64,000 nucleotides of DNA from Palsa-1150 sp036490515 (GTDB lineage: Bacteria; Myxococcota_A; Polyangia; Polyangiales; Polyangiaceae): the NCBI GenBank assembly GCA_036490515.1, contig DASXDU010000042.1, positions 124,001 to 188,000 of the forward strand, written 5' to 3'. A program made the translations under genes and the position numbers. Positions 29,291 through 37,440 of this stretch are shown here, in pieces. How positions within the stretch are numbered: the first letter of the stretch is position 1; each line of letters opens with the position of its first letter. The notes beneath the pieces are model-generated. The model did no database searches and was not told the DNA's origin. It worked only from the letters and a program-made list of their open reading frames with translations.

Positions 29291-29340
29291 CGAGCGCGCC
29301 GGGGGAACCCTCGAGGTGCGGAGCAAGACCCGAATCGCCG

Positions 29341-29357
29341 AGCAAGGCCCGCGCCAT
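29341..29357 (-). promoter_or_regulatory. Sigma-54 promoter for the kinase-regulator-chrA operon
   Basis: Reading the minus strand from 29357 to 29341 gives ATGGCGCGGGCCTTGCT. This fits the sigma-54 consensus TGGCACG-N4-TTGCT with one mismatch (A to G in the -24 element). The GG (29355-29354) and GC (29343-29342) are separated by exactly 10 bases. Transcription would start near 29330, leaving a 40-base leader before the kinase ATG at 29290. Confidence 0.7.
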
Positions 29358-29430
29358 CGCGCGGACGAGGCGACGCTCCATCGGCGGCCCGTCTTTCGAG
29401 ATGGCACCTGCGTCGGGACCCGGAAAAAAT

Positions 29431-29463
29431 CCCGGACACCGGGAGCATTTCCCCGTCACCGGG
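29431..29463. promoter_or_regulatory. Tandem palindromes, probable enhancer-binding sites
   Basis: Site 1 (29431-29443) is CCCGGACACCGGG. Site 2 (29451-29463) is CCCCGTCACCGGG. Both read CCC-(G/C)-G-(A/T)-CA-CCGGG, and their centres (29437, 29457) are 20 bases apart, two helical turns. They sit between two outward-facing sigma-54 promoter matches, about 107 and 127 bases from the leftward start and 96 and 76 from the rightward start. These are the expected positions for binding of a sigma-54 activator. Confidence 0.65.
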
Positions 29464-29506
29464 TAGGTTCGATCGCCCTCCACGCTGGCTACGGGCGCGC
29501 GGCTCA

Positions 29507-29522
29507 TGGCACAAGAGCTGCC
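29507..29522 (+). promoter_or_regulatory. Sigma-54 promoter for the TolC-RND operon
   Basis: TGGCACAAGAGCTGCC has a perfect -24 element (TGGCAC) and GC at the right place, with exactly 10 bases between GG (29508-29509) and GC (29520-29521). The T-tract base before TGC is C, a weaker -12 element. Transcription would start near 29533. That is only 9 bases before the ATG at 29542, so the message would have almost no leader. Confidence 0.6.
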
Positions 29523-29541
29523 TATGCAGGCCGCTCGATCG

Positions 29542-30984
29542 ATGGTTCTTCGACACGGTTCCCTCCCGTGGTGCGCCGCGTCGCTCGGCGCGCTCGTCGC
29601 CATCGGGGCGCTCGCGGGCCCGGCGCGCGCGGAGGGGCCGACTCCGGTTTCGCCTCCGTCGATCGACGTGCCGACGCCCGTCCGCTCGCTCACGCTGCCG
29701 GAAGCGCTCGCGTACGCGCGGGCACACCATCCGGCCATCCACGCAGCCCTCTCGCGTGTGAAGGAGCGGATGGCGCAGGCGGAGATCCCGAGCGGACAGT
29801 GGCTCCCCACGGTCGGCGTGACCGCGCAGCTCTACGGCATGACGGCGAACAACACGACCGGCACGTTCCTGCAGACGCAGTCGCTCGACGCCCCGCGCAT
29901 CGGGGCCACCCCGGGCACCACCTCGAGCACGGCCGCCTGGACGCCGTACGCGTCGACGTTCGTCGGCGCGGGAATCATGCAGGAGATCTTCGACTTCGGC
30001 CGGATCGGCGCGCAGCGCGCGGCGGCCGACGCGCTCGTCGACGTGGCGAAGCACGGGGCCGACGGAGAGCGGCTCGACATCGACTTCGGCGTGGAGGAGG
30101 CGTACTTCTCCGTCCTCGCAGCGCGGGCGATCATCGTCGCGTCCGATCAAGCGTACGATCGCGCCAAGGTTCACCGCGATCTCGCGAAGCGCGGCGTCGA
30201 CTCCGGGCTTCGTCCGCCGATCGAGCTCACCCGCGCCGAGGCCGACCTCAATCGCTTCGACGTCGGACGCATCAAGGCGCGCGGCGGGCTCGCGCTCGCC
30301 CAGAGCGTGTTCGCGGCCGCGATCGGCGCGCCGGACCCGGCGCTGGACGTGGGAGCCGAGGAACCGGCGGTGGGCGACCTGCCGACGATGGCGGAGGCGA
30401 TCGATCTCGTCCGGACCCGCGACCCGCTCATCGCGCAGGCCGTCGCGTCGCTCACCGCTGCCGAACGCCAGACTCGCGCCGTCGGGGCCGAGCTTCGCCC
30501 GGACCTCGGCGCGACCGGTACGTTCTCGGAGCGCGCGGGGGGCGCCACGCCGAGCAACGGTGCAGTCCCCGACGGGAACGGCTGGCTCCCCGACGTGCCC
30601 AACTGGGACGTGGGGCTCGTCTTTTCCTGGCCCCTCTACGACGGGACGATCTCGGCGCGGCGCGAGGCCGCGCGATCGACGGAGCAGGTCCGTCACGACG
30701 AGGTCGACGTCGCGGTGGAGCAGGAGGTGGCCAACGTGCGAAAGGCGTTCGTCGCGGTCCAGGTGGCTCGCTCGGCGCTCGTCGCACTCGAAAACACCGT
30801 CGTCGCCTCCCGCGCGAACTACGACCAGGCGGACGCCCGGTTCCGCGCCGGCATCGGCAACGCCGTGGAGCTCGCGGACGCCGAGGCGGTGCGCACCGAC
30901 GCGGAGATCCAGTACGCGCTCGGCAAGTTCGAGGTCGCCCGGGCCCGCGCGGCCTTCGGGCGGGCCATCGCCGAGGGGCTGTGA
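29542..30984 (+). CDS. TolC-family outer-membrane efflux channel
   Basis: The ATG at 29542 is chosen because in-frame ATGs at 29506 and 29524 overlap the predicted sigma-54 promoter. It gives 480 residues with a signal peptide (CAASLGALVAIGALAGPARA). The mature part has the TolC internal repeat: two copies of long helices with short strands (LPEALAYARAHHPAIHAAL; the second near VRTRDPLIAQAVASL), and strands such as VGLVFSWPLYDG facing the membrane. As a trimer it forms the outer-membrane exit duct for the adaptor-RND pump encoded directly downstream. The ribosome site before 29542 is weak, so the exact start is uncertain. Confidence 0.9.
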   Translation: MVLRHGSLPWCAASLGALVAIGALAGPARAEGPTPVSPPSIDVPTPVRSLTLPEALAYARAHHPAIHAALSRVKERMAQAEIPSGQWLPTVGVTAQLYGMTANNTTGTFLQTQSLDAPRIGATPGTTSSTAAWTPYASTFVGAGIMQEIFDFGRIGAQRAAADALVDVAKHGADGERLDIDFGVEEAYFSVLAARAIIVASDQAYDRAKVHRDLAKRGVDSGLRPPIELTRAEADLNRFDVGRIKARGGLALAQSVFAAAIGAPDPALDVGAEEPAVGDLPTMAEAIDLVRTRDPLIAQAVASLTAAERQTRAVGAELRPDLGATGTFSERAGGATPSNGAVPDGNGWLPDVPNWDVGLVFSWPLYDGTISARREAARSTEQVRHDEVDVAVEQEVANVRKAFVAVQVARSALVALENTVVASRANYDQADARFRAGIGNAVELADAEAVRTDAEIQYALGKFEVARARAAFGRAIAEGL

Positions 30985-31039
30985 GCCGGCGCCCGAGCGG
31001 CACCGCGAGCAGACGACGAGCCACCCGAGAAGGAAGAAG

Positions 31040-32254
31040 ATGACCTCGAGCCCGACGGTTTCGCAGCCCACCCCCCCGCCTTCCCCGCCGGCCCACGCGC
31101 GCCGCGGGGCGCGTATCCCCATCGTCATCGGCGCCGGGGTGGCGCTCGTGCTCGTCGCCGGGGCGGTGCTGATCCATCGCGCCGAGTCCCACGTGAACGA
31201 CGTGCCCCTCTCGGCGGCGCCGAAGCCAGTCACCGTGGTGGAGGCGCAGGACACGCGCTTCCGCGAGCAGCGCGTCTACATCGGCACGCTCCGCCCGTGG
31301 ATCGAGGCCCAGGTCGGCCCGCAGTTCATCTCGGCGTACGTCGACACCGTCCTCGTCCGGCCGGGGGCCGTGGTCAAGCGCGGCGAGGTCCTCGCGACGC
31401 TCGACTGCCGGAACGCGAGCGCCGCGAGCCAGGCGGTCGCCGCGGAGGCGCGCGCCATCGACGAGCAGCAGAAGGCGGTCGCGGACGAGGCGACGCGCAT
31501 GGAGAGCCTCCTGGACGGCGGGTACATCGACCCGAACAGCGTCCAGCTGAAGAAGGCCGACAGCAGCGCGCGCCAGGCGCAGCTCGCCGCGCAGCGCGCG
31601 AAGCTCGCCTCGAGCTCGCTCGCGGTCGACGACTGCGTGCTGCGCGCGCCGTTCGACGGCGAGGTCGCGACGCGCACCATCGACCCGGGCGCATTCGTGC
31701 GGCCCGGCACGTCGATCGTTTCGGTGGTCGACCGTTCCACCGTCCGCATGACGATCGACGTGCCCGAGGACGACTTCGGCGTCGTGGCCCCGCAGACGGT
31801 GCTCTCCGTGCACCTGCTCGCCACCGGCAAGACGCTGCCGGCCACGATCTCGCGCCGCTCACCGAGCGCCGACCCCGACACCCGCACCGTGCACGTCGAG
31901 ATCGACATGCCCGATCCGAAGCGCGAGATCCCCGTGAACACGACGGGCGAGGCGCGCGTCGAGGTGGGCGAGCCGCGGCCCGCCACCGCCATCCCGCTCG
32001 ACTCCGCCGCCATCAGCGGATCGAAGGCGGCGCTCTTCGTCGTCGCCGGCGGCGTCGCGCACAAGGCGAGGTTCCACGTCCAGGGCGAGCGCGGAGGCAC
32101 CCTCTTCGTCGACACCGACCTCAAACCGGGCACGCAGGTCGTCACCGAGGGTCGGGCCATCCTGGCCGACGGCGACAGGGTGGCTCCCAGGGAGGTCGCC
32201 TTCTCCGCGGCGTCGGCTTCCGCGTCTCCGAGCGCAAAGGAGCCCGGCAAGTGA
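31040..32254 (+). CDS. RND efflux periplasmic adaptor (membrane fusion protein)
   Basis: AAGGA sits about 6 bases before the ATG at 31040; the protein has 404 residues. A short Pro-rich N-terminus is followed by one membrane anchor (IVIGAGVALVLVAGAVLI). The lipoyl-like halves surround an alpha-helical hairpin (VVKRGEVLATLDC, then the QQKAVADEATRMESLL hairpin, then CVLRAPFDGEVATRTIDPG), followed by beta-barrel and membrane-proximal domains. It bridges the inner-membrane pump and the TolC channel. The TGA overlaps the GTG of the pump gene. A close paralogue is encoded at 36214, sharing motifs such as SSSLAVxDCVLRAPFDGE. Confidence 0.93.
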   Translation: MTSSPTVSQPTPPPSPPAHARRGARIPIVIGAGVALVLVAGAVLIHRAESHVNDVPLSAAPKPVTVVEAQDTRFREQRVYIGTLRPWIEAQVGPQFISAYVDTVLVRPGAVVKRGEVLATLDCRNASAASQAVAAEARAIDEQQKAVADEATRMESLLDGGYIDPNSVQLKKADSSARQAQLAAQRAKLASSSLAVDDCVLRAPFDGEVATRTIDPGAFVRPGTSIVSVVDRSTVRMTIDVPEDDFGVVAPQTVLSVHLLATGKTLPATISRRSPSADPDTRTVHVEIDMPDPKREIPVNTTGEARVEVGEPRPATAIPLDSAAISGSKAALFVVAGGVAHKARFHVQGERGGTLFVDTDLKPGTQVVTEGRAILADGDRVAPREVAFSAASASASPSAKEPGK

Positions 32255-35200
32255 CCAGCCTCTCGCTGCGCAACCCGATCGCGATCCTGATGATCTGCGT
32301 CGGGCTGATCGTCTTCGCGGGCGTGGTCACCCCGCGCATGGCGGTCGACACCTTCCCCGAGCTGACCCCGCCCGTCCTCATCATCGGCACGCTCGCGCCG
32401 GGCCTCGGCGCGAAGGACGTGGAGAAGACGCTCAGCTGGCGGCTCGAGAAGTACGTGAGCGCGACCCCCGGCGTCGACCACGTCGAGAGCCTCTCGCGCA
32501 ACAACTTCAGCGTCATCTACGTGTGGCTGAAGTGGGGGACGGACCTCAACGCCGCGCAGACGCTCGTGCAGTCGCAGGCGCAGTTCGCCATGGCCGCCGT
32601 GCCCAAGTCGCTCGGCGTGCTGCCGCCGTTCGTCCTCCAGTACGACCCGTCGAACGCGCCCGTCTGCGAGGTCGTGGTGAGCGGCGCGGGGTACACGGGC
32701 CCCCAGCTCTACGACTACGCGTTCAACAACATCGAGCCGCTCCTCGAGGGCATCTCCGGCGTCGCCAGCGCCGCGCCCTACGGCGGGCAGCTGCGTCAGA
32801 TCAACGTCGTCGTCGACCCGGTGAAGGCGCAGGCGCGCCGGATCACCGCGAACGACATCGCGGCCGCGGCGGCGAGCTCGAACGCGCTCCTGCCGTCGGG
32901 CGAGCTCCTCGCGGAGCGCTTCGACGCCAACGTGTACACGAACGCGATCCCGAAGCGCGTCGAGACGATCGGCGACGCGACGGTGAAGGTGGTGGGCGGC
33001 AAGCCGGTGCTCATCCGCGACGTCGCCCACGTGGTCGACGGTGGCACGCCTGCGACCGAGTCGGTCGCGGTCAACGGCAACGACGCGGTGTACCTCGCGG
33101 TCCTGCGCATCCCGGGCGGGAACACGATCGACATCGTCGACGCGGTGAAGAAGGTGGTCGAGCACCTCAAGGACCTCCCCCCCGGCATGCAGGCGAAGGT
33201 CTACTTCGATCAGTCGACGTTCGTGCGCGGCGCGTACCACGGGCTGAAGAAGGAGATCGTGCAGGCGCTCGTCCTCATCGCGCTCGTCATCCTCCTCTTC
33301 CTCCAGAGCATCCGCGGCACGGTCATCGTTTCGGTCGCGATCCCGCTGTCGTTCGCGATCACGCTCATCGTCCTCTACGCGACCGGGCAAACACTCAACG
33401 CGTTCACCCTCGGCGGGCTGACGCTGGCGATGGGGCGCCTCGTCGACGACGCCGTCGTCGTGCTCGAGGCCATCCACCGCCACCAGCGGATGGGCAAGAG
33501 CGCGGCGCGGGCCGCCCTCGACGGGGCCAACTCGGTCGCGTTGCCGGTGCTGGCGTCCACCCTCACCACGATGGCCGTGCTCCTGCCGGTCGTGCTCCTG
33601 GCCGGGCTCGCGCGAAAGCTCTTCGCGCCGCTCGCGATCACCGTCGCGGTGGCGATGATCGCGTCCTACTTCGTCAGCATGGCGGTCACTCCCGTCGCCT
33701 GTCGATACTTTCTCGGCCACTCCGAGCACGGCCGGTTCGGAAGGGCGGTCGAGGCGCTCATCGACCGCATCGCGGACGGGTACTCGCAGACGCTCCGTCG
33801 CGTGCTGCCGTACCGCGCCCTCGTAGTCCTCGCGTCGTTCGTCCTCGTCATGGCCGCCGGGTGGACCGCGAACCGGTTGCCCACGACGTTCTTCCCCGAG
33901 ATCGACGAGTCGATGGACACGCTCTACGTACGCTTCGCGCCCGGTATCTCGGTGAAGGACGCGGCGGCGACCATGGCGGACCTCGGCAAGTCCATCACGC
34001 ACGAGCTCCCGCCGGGCGTCGTCGAGATGTCGATCGCCAACATCGGCATGCCGCAGAACGCCCGCGCGCTCCTGACGAACACGAACGTCGCGCCGAACAC
34101 GGGCACCCTGCAGCTGGCCTTCTCCGACCCGGAGCACCGGACGATGTCGCAGTCGCAGCTCGCGGCGAGGATCCGCGCGATCGTCAACCGCGAGTTCCCC
34201 GGCGTCGAGGTGCTCCAGTACCCGGGCGGCCTCGTCGCCAGCGTGTTCGCAAACGGATACACCGCCCCCCTCGTCGTCGAGGTGCACGACGACAACCTCA
34301 CCGAGCTGAACGAAGAGGCGCAGGCGGTCGCCGACGTCGCACGCACCGTCGGCGGCGTTCGCGACGTCAAGGTCTCCCTCCAGAACGACTACCCCGAGGT
34401 GCACGTCGACACCGACCGCGAGATGGCGGGGCTCGTCGGCACGAGCGAGCGCGAGGCGGCCGAAACGACGCTCGAGGCGACGCTCGGGAACATCAACACG
34501 CCGGGCGTCTGGATCGACTCGAACAACGGTCAGTCGTACTACGTCGTCACCTACTACGACGGCACCCGCGTCCCGGACACGGAGGCGCTGGGCTCGCTGC
34601 CGGTGCGCGTCGGCCCGGGGGGCCAGCCGGTCTTGCTGCGCGCGTACGGCGACGTTCGCCGCGCGCTCGGGCCGGTCTCCGTGGAGCGCAATCACCTCGC
34701 GCGCGTCGCCCACGTCCTCATGCAGACGGAGGGGCGTGACCTCGGCTCGGCATCGTCCCAGGTCGAGGCAGCCCTCGAGAAGGACCCCCGCACGAGCCAC
34801 ATCGACTGGCGGTTCGTCGGGCAGGTGGAGCTCATGCGCACGACCTTCGGCGGACTCGGACTCGCCCTCGGCCTTGCGGTGATGGTCGTGTTCATGATCA
34901 TGGCGTCGCAGTTCAAGTCGCTGCGGCTGCCGTTCGTCATGTTGTTCACGATCCCCGTGTCCCTCGTCGGTATCGTCATCGCGCTGATGGCGGCAGGCCA
35001 GGGCTTCTCCATCACCGCCCTCATGGGCATCCTGATGGTCATCGGCATCGCCGTCTCGAACGGCATTCTTCTCGTGGACGACGCGAACCGCCGTTACAGC
35101 GAAGAAGGGGCCGAGAAGGTCGACGCCGTGGTCGCTGCGGCGCGGTCGCGGTTCGTGCCCATCGCGATGACCAGCCTCGCCACCGTGATCGGGCTCATTC

Positions 35201-35391
35201 CGACTGCCATGGGCCTCGAGCACGGCTCGGAGGCGAATCAGCCGCTCGCGCTCGCCGTGGTGGGGGGCCTCACGTCCTCCACCGTCCTCTCCCTGTTCCT
35301 CGTGCCCGTGATGTTCCTGGTGTTCGCCAGGCGCTCCGCGCCCGAGGCCGTCGAGGCGCAGGAGGGGGAGCTCGCGGCGGGTCACGTCTAG
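32251..35391 (+). CDS. RND-family efflux pump, inner-membrane subunit (copy 1)
   Basis: The GTG at 32251 overlaps the adaptor stop (GTGA). The protein has 1046 residues, with twelve membrane helices in two repeats and two large periplasmic loops, as in AcrB/MexB. The proton-relay pair lies in helix 4, GRLVDDAVVVLEAIHR (two adjacent Asp), which favours the hydrophobe/multidrug type over the CzcA metal type. The RND signature FFPEIDESM begins the second half, and GLALGLAVMVVFMIMA marks helix 8. Substrates cannot be read from sequence. The pump works with the TolC and adaptor encoded just upstream and is probably driven by sigma-54. Confidence 0.93.
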   Translation: MTSLSLRNPIAILMICVGLIVFAGVVTPRMAVDTFPELTPPVLIIGTLAPGLGAKDVEKTLSWRLEKYVSATPGVDHVESLSRNNFSVIYVWLKWGTDLNAAQTLVQSQAQFAMAAVPKSLGVLPPFVLQYDPSNAPVCEVVVSGAGYTGPQLYDYAFNNIEPLLEGISGVASAAPYGGQLRQINVVVDPVKAQARRITANDIAAAAASSNALLPSGELLAERFDANVYTNAIPKRVETIGDATVKVVGGKPVLIRDVAHVVDGGTPATESVAVNGNDAVYLAVLRIPGGNTIDIVDAVKKVVEHLKDLPPGMQAKVYFDQSTFVRGAYHGLKKEIVQALVLIALVILLFLQSIRGTVIVSVAIPLSFAITLIVLYATGQTLNAFTLGGLTLAMGRLVDDAVVVLEAIHRHQRMGKSAARAALDGANSVALPVLASTLTTMAVLLPVVLLAGLARKLFAPLAITVAVAMIASYFVSMAVTPVACRYFLGHSEHGRFGRAVEALIDRIADGYSQTLRRVLPYRALVVLASFVLVMAAGWTANRLPTTFFPEIDESMDTLYVRFAPGISVKDAAATMADLGKSITHELPPGVVEMSIANIGMPQNARALLTNTNVAPNTGTLQLAFSDPEHRTMSQSQLAARIRAIVNREFPGVEVLQYPGGLVASVFANGYTAPLVVEVHDDNLTELNEEAQAVADVARTVGGVRDVKVSLQNDYPEVHVDTDREMAGLVGTSEREAAETTLEATLGNINTPGVWIDSNNGQSYYVVTYYDGTRVPDTEALGSLPVRVGPGGQPVLLRAYGDVRRALGPVSVERNHLARVAHVLMQTEGRDLGSASSQVEAALEKDPRTSHIDWRFVGQVELMRTTFGGLGLALGLAVMVVFMIMASQFKSLRLPFVMLFTIPVSLVGIVIALMAAGQGFSITALMGILMVIGIAVSNGILLVDDANRRYSEEGAEKVDAVVAAARSRFVPIAMTSLATVIGLIPTAMGLEHGSEANQPLALAVVGGLTSSTVLSLFLVPVMFLVFARRSAPEAVEAQEGELAAGHV

Positions 35392-35398
35392 CGACTCC

Positions 35399-35420
35399 GC
35401 ACGCAAATCGAGGAGCGTGC
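35399..35420 (+). terminator. Hairpin after the first RND operon
   Basis: GCACGC (35399-35404) and GCGTGC (35415-35420) form a perfect 6-base stem around a 10-base loop, 7 bases after the pump stop codon. There is no U-rich tail, so it may be a processing or Rho-linked stem rather than a classical terminator. Confidence 0.35.
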
Positions 35421-35607
35421 GCCTCGTGCTGGAGGGAAATACTCCGGCCTCGAGACGGAGGAATTCCCGACGCGGCGGCCGCACGCTCGCGGTCGCCGTG
35501 CCGACCCGTGCGTGGCGCCGGAGTGCGCGGGACCTCGAGCGCCCCATCGCGACACACTGCCCGCGCAGCCGCAGGCGCTCCACGCAGAGCGCGGTTCACT
35601 CGTTGCA

Positions 35608-36090
35608 ATGGAACCCGATGCGCCGATGATCCGCCGCGTCCTCGCAGCCCTCGATCGCTCGCCGCGGATGCAGCTCGTCTTCGACGCTGCGGCGGAGGTC
35701 GCCGCACGCTTCACGGCCACGATGTGGCCTCTCGCCGTCGTGTGGGTACCGCCCGAGTTTCCGGCCGCCGCGGCGGGCAGCCAGGCCGATCCGCTGCCGG
35801 CGAAGCTCGAGGCCACGGCAAGGGCCGAGATTGGCTCGCTCCGTTCGAGCTTGCCCGGACTGGATCTGCGCCCGCCGGTGGTCCGCTTCGGTGTCCCCTG
35901 GCGCAAGATCCTCGACGCGGCCGAAGAGCTTGACGTCGACCTCGTCGTGATGGGGAGCCACGGATACGGCGGGTTCGACCGCCTCGTGGGGACCACGGCC
36001 GCGCACGTGGTCAATCGCGCTCGCCGGAGCGTCTTGGTCGTACACGCTGCTCAGCGGCAGGCCCTCGCTTCTGGCGATCCCTACCGATAG
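35608..36090 (+). CDS. Universal stress protein (UspA family)
   Basis: The ATG at 35608 gives 160 residues and a complete fold; an ATG at 35626 is also possible and the ribosome site is weak. Strand 1 is IRRVLAALDRS. The C-terminal nucleotide-binding loop is VVMGSHGYGGFDRLVGTTAAHVVNRA, the usual GxxG-x8-GT pattern of ATP-binding Usp proteins, and the end is SVLVVHA. The protein lies between two RND systems, 216 bases after the first and 123 before the second adaptor, so it is probably part of the same stress response. Confidence 0.9.
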   Translation: MEPDAPMIRRVLAALDRSPRMQLVFDAAAEVAARFTATMWPLAVVWVPPEFPAAAAGSQADPLPAKLEATARAEIGSLRSSLPGLDLRPPVVRFGVPWRKILDAAEELDVDLVVMGSHGYGGFDRLVGTTAAHVVNRARRSVLVVHAAQRQALASGDPYR

Positions 36091-36160
36091 TCGCGTACCG
36101 AAGAACCGACGGCCGAGCGCAACCACCCGCTCGCTTGGCGCGGGCAGACTGCGCCGGCGT

Positions 36161-36176
36161 CGGACCGATCCTTGCT
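36161..36176 (+). promoter_or_regulatory. Possible sigma-54 promoter for the second RND operon
   Basis: CGGACCGATCCTTGCT has GG (36162-36163) and GC (36174-36175) separated by exactly 10 bases and a perfect -12 element TTGCT. The -24 element is CGGACCG against TGGCACG, so three positions differ. Transcription would start near 36187, 27 bases before the adaptor ATG. I did not find the CCCGG-N3-CCGGG palindrome nearby. Confidence 0.4.
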
Positions 36177-36213
36177 GCCGTGCTTCAGCGGGCGAATGCC
36201 CGAGAAGGTGCGG

Positions 36214-37440
36214 ATGCAACGAGCGATCGATCTCCCTCCCGTTCGACGGTCCGGAGCGCTGCACGGCCTTCGAAACATGCTGATCATCGTCGCCGGCACG
36301 GTCCTGGTGCTGGTCGTGGGGGGGCTCCTCGTCGTGCGCGCCGGGCGCGCGACGAACCACGTCCCGCTCGCGGGGTCTCCGCGGCCCGTGAGCGTCATCG
36401 AGGCGCCGATGACGCAGTACCGGGATCGCCGCGACTACGTGGGCGCGGTAGAGGCCTGGATCGAGGCCGACGTCGGTCCGCAGTACGTCTCCGCGTACGT
36501 GCTGGACGTGCTCGTTCGCCCGGGTGCCGTCGTCACCCGGGGGCAGGTGCTGGCGCGTCTCGATTGCTCGAACCCGAGCGCGCTGGCCCGCGCCGCCGCA
36601 ATGCAGGCCCGCGCGGCCGGCGCTCGGCGTCGCGCGACCGCCGACGAGGCGGCGCGCGTGCAGACACTCCTCGACGGTGGGTTCGTCGCGCAGAACGAGG
36701 CCGAGGTCAAGGAGGCGCAGAGCAGCTCCGAGGAGGCGACGTTGCTCGAATCGCAGGCGAAGCTCCAGTCGAGCTCCCTCGCGGTGCAGGACTGCGTCCT
36801 GCGAGCGCCCTTCGACGGCGAGATAGGGACCCGCTCGGTGGACCCGGGGGCCTTCGTGCGCCCCGGGACGGCCATCGTCTCGGTCGTCGATCGCGACACC
36901 GTCCGCGTCGTCGTGGACGCGCCCGAGAAGGACTTCGACGTCGTGGCTCCGGGCACGGTCGCGTCGATCCAGATGCTCGCGACGGGCGCGCAGCTGGACG
37001 CGCCGATCGCGCGCCGCGCTCCGCGCGCCGACCCGAGCACCCGCACCGTCCACTTCGAGATCGACGTTCCCGATCCGCAACGCAAATACCCGACCGCCAC
37101 GACCGCGATCGTCCACGTCGACGTCGGCGCCGCGCGGAAGGCGACGGCCATCCCGCTCTATGCAGCCACCGAGGAGGAGGGAAAGGCGAAGTTCTTCGTC
37201 GTCGACCACGACGTCGCGCGCGCCCGGCAGGCGCCCGTCGTCGGCGAACGCGGCGGTGAGCTCTACTTCGATCCGTCGGAGGTCCCCGAGCACACGCAGA
37301 TCGTCACCCAGGGTCGAGCACTTCTGGCGGACGGAGACCGGGTGACGGCAAATCCCGACGTCGTGCTTCCTCCGGGCGATGCGGGCAGGGGTGCTGCACG
37401 CGGCGGCGGGGGAGGGGCGGGAGGGGTCGGCGGACCGTGA
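36214..37440 (+). CDS. RND efflux periplasmic adaptor (copy 2)
   Basis: The ATG at 36214 is preceded by AGAAGG 5 bases upstream and gives 408 residues, matching the first adaptor; ATGs at 36172 and 36196 are in frame. One membrane anchor (MLIIVAGTVLVLVVGGLLVV) precedes the lipoyl/hairpin region (VVTRGQVLARLDC, AARVQTLLDGGFV, SSSLAVQDCVLRAPFDGE) and the barrel domains (DPSTRTVHFEIDVPDP). The end is a Gly-rich tail (GRGAARGGGGGAGGVGG) absent from copy 1. Copy 1 and copy 2 have clearly duplicated along with their pumps. No TolC gene accompanies this pair, so it probably shares the one at 29542. Confidence 0.92.
   Translation: MQRAIDLPPVRRSGALHGLRNMLIIVAGTVLVLVVGGLLVVRAGRATNHVPLAGSPRPVSVIEAPMTQYRDRRDYVGAVEAWIEADVGPQYVSAYVLDVLVRPGAVVTRGQVLARLDCSNPSALARAAAMQARAAGARRRATADEAARVQTLLDGGFVAQNEAEVKEAQSSSEEATLLESQAKLQSSSLAVQDCVLRAPFDGEIGTRSVDPGAFVRPGTAIVSVVDRDTVRVVVDAPEKDFDVVAPGTVASIQMLATGAQLDAPIARRAPRADPSTRTVHFEIDVPDPQRKYPTATTAIVHVDVGAARKATAIPLYAATEEEGKAKFFVVDHDVARARQAPVVGERGGELYFDPSEVPEHTQIVTQGRALLADGDRVTANPDVVLPPGDAGRGAARGGGGGAGGVGGP

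Noticed and set aside
29414..29422. CGGGACCCG as a third activator site
   Set aside because: The half-sites point the opposite way (GGG then CCC) compared with the two CCC..GGG palindromes, and spacing is 19 rather than 20.
31276..35583. 1435-codon open frame on the minus strand
   Set aside because: It lies opposite the TolC-side adaptor and RND pump and is rich in Arg, His, Glu and Asp, as expected from antisense reading of high-GC genes. No domain is visible.
36126..36147. CCCGC/GCGGG inverted repeat as an enhancer for the second RND operon
   Set aside because: The arms are 12 bases apart with a different core and do not match the CCCGG-N3-CCGGG motif.
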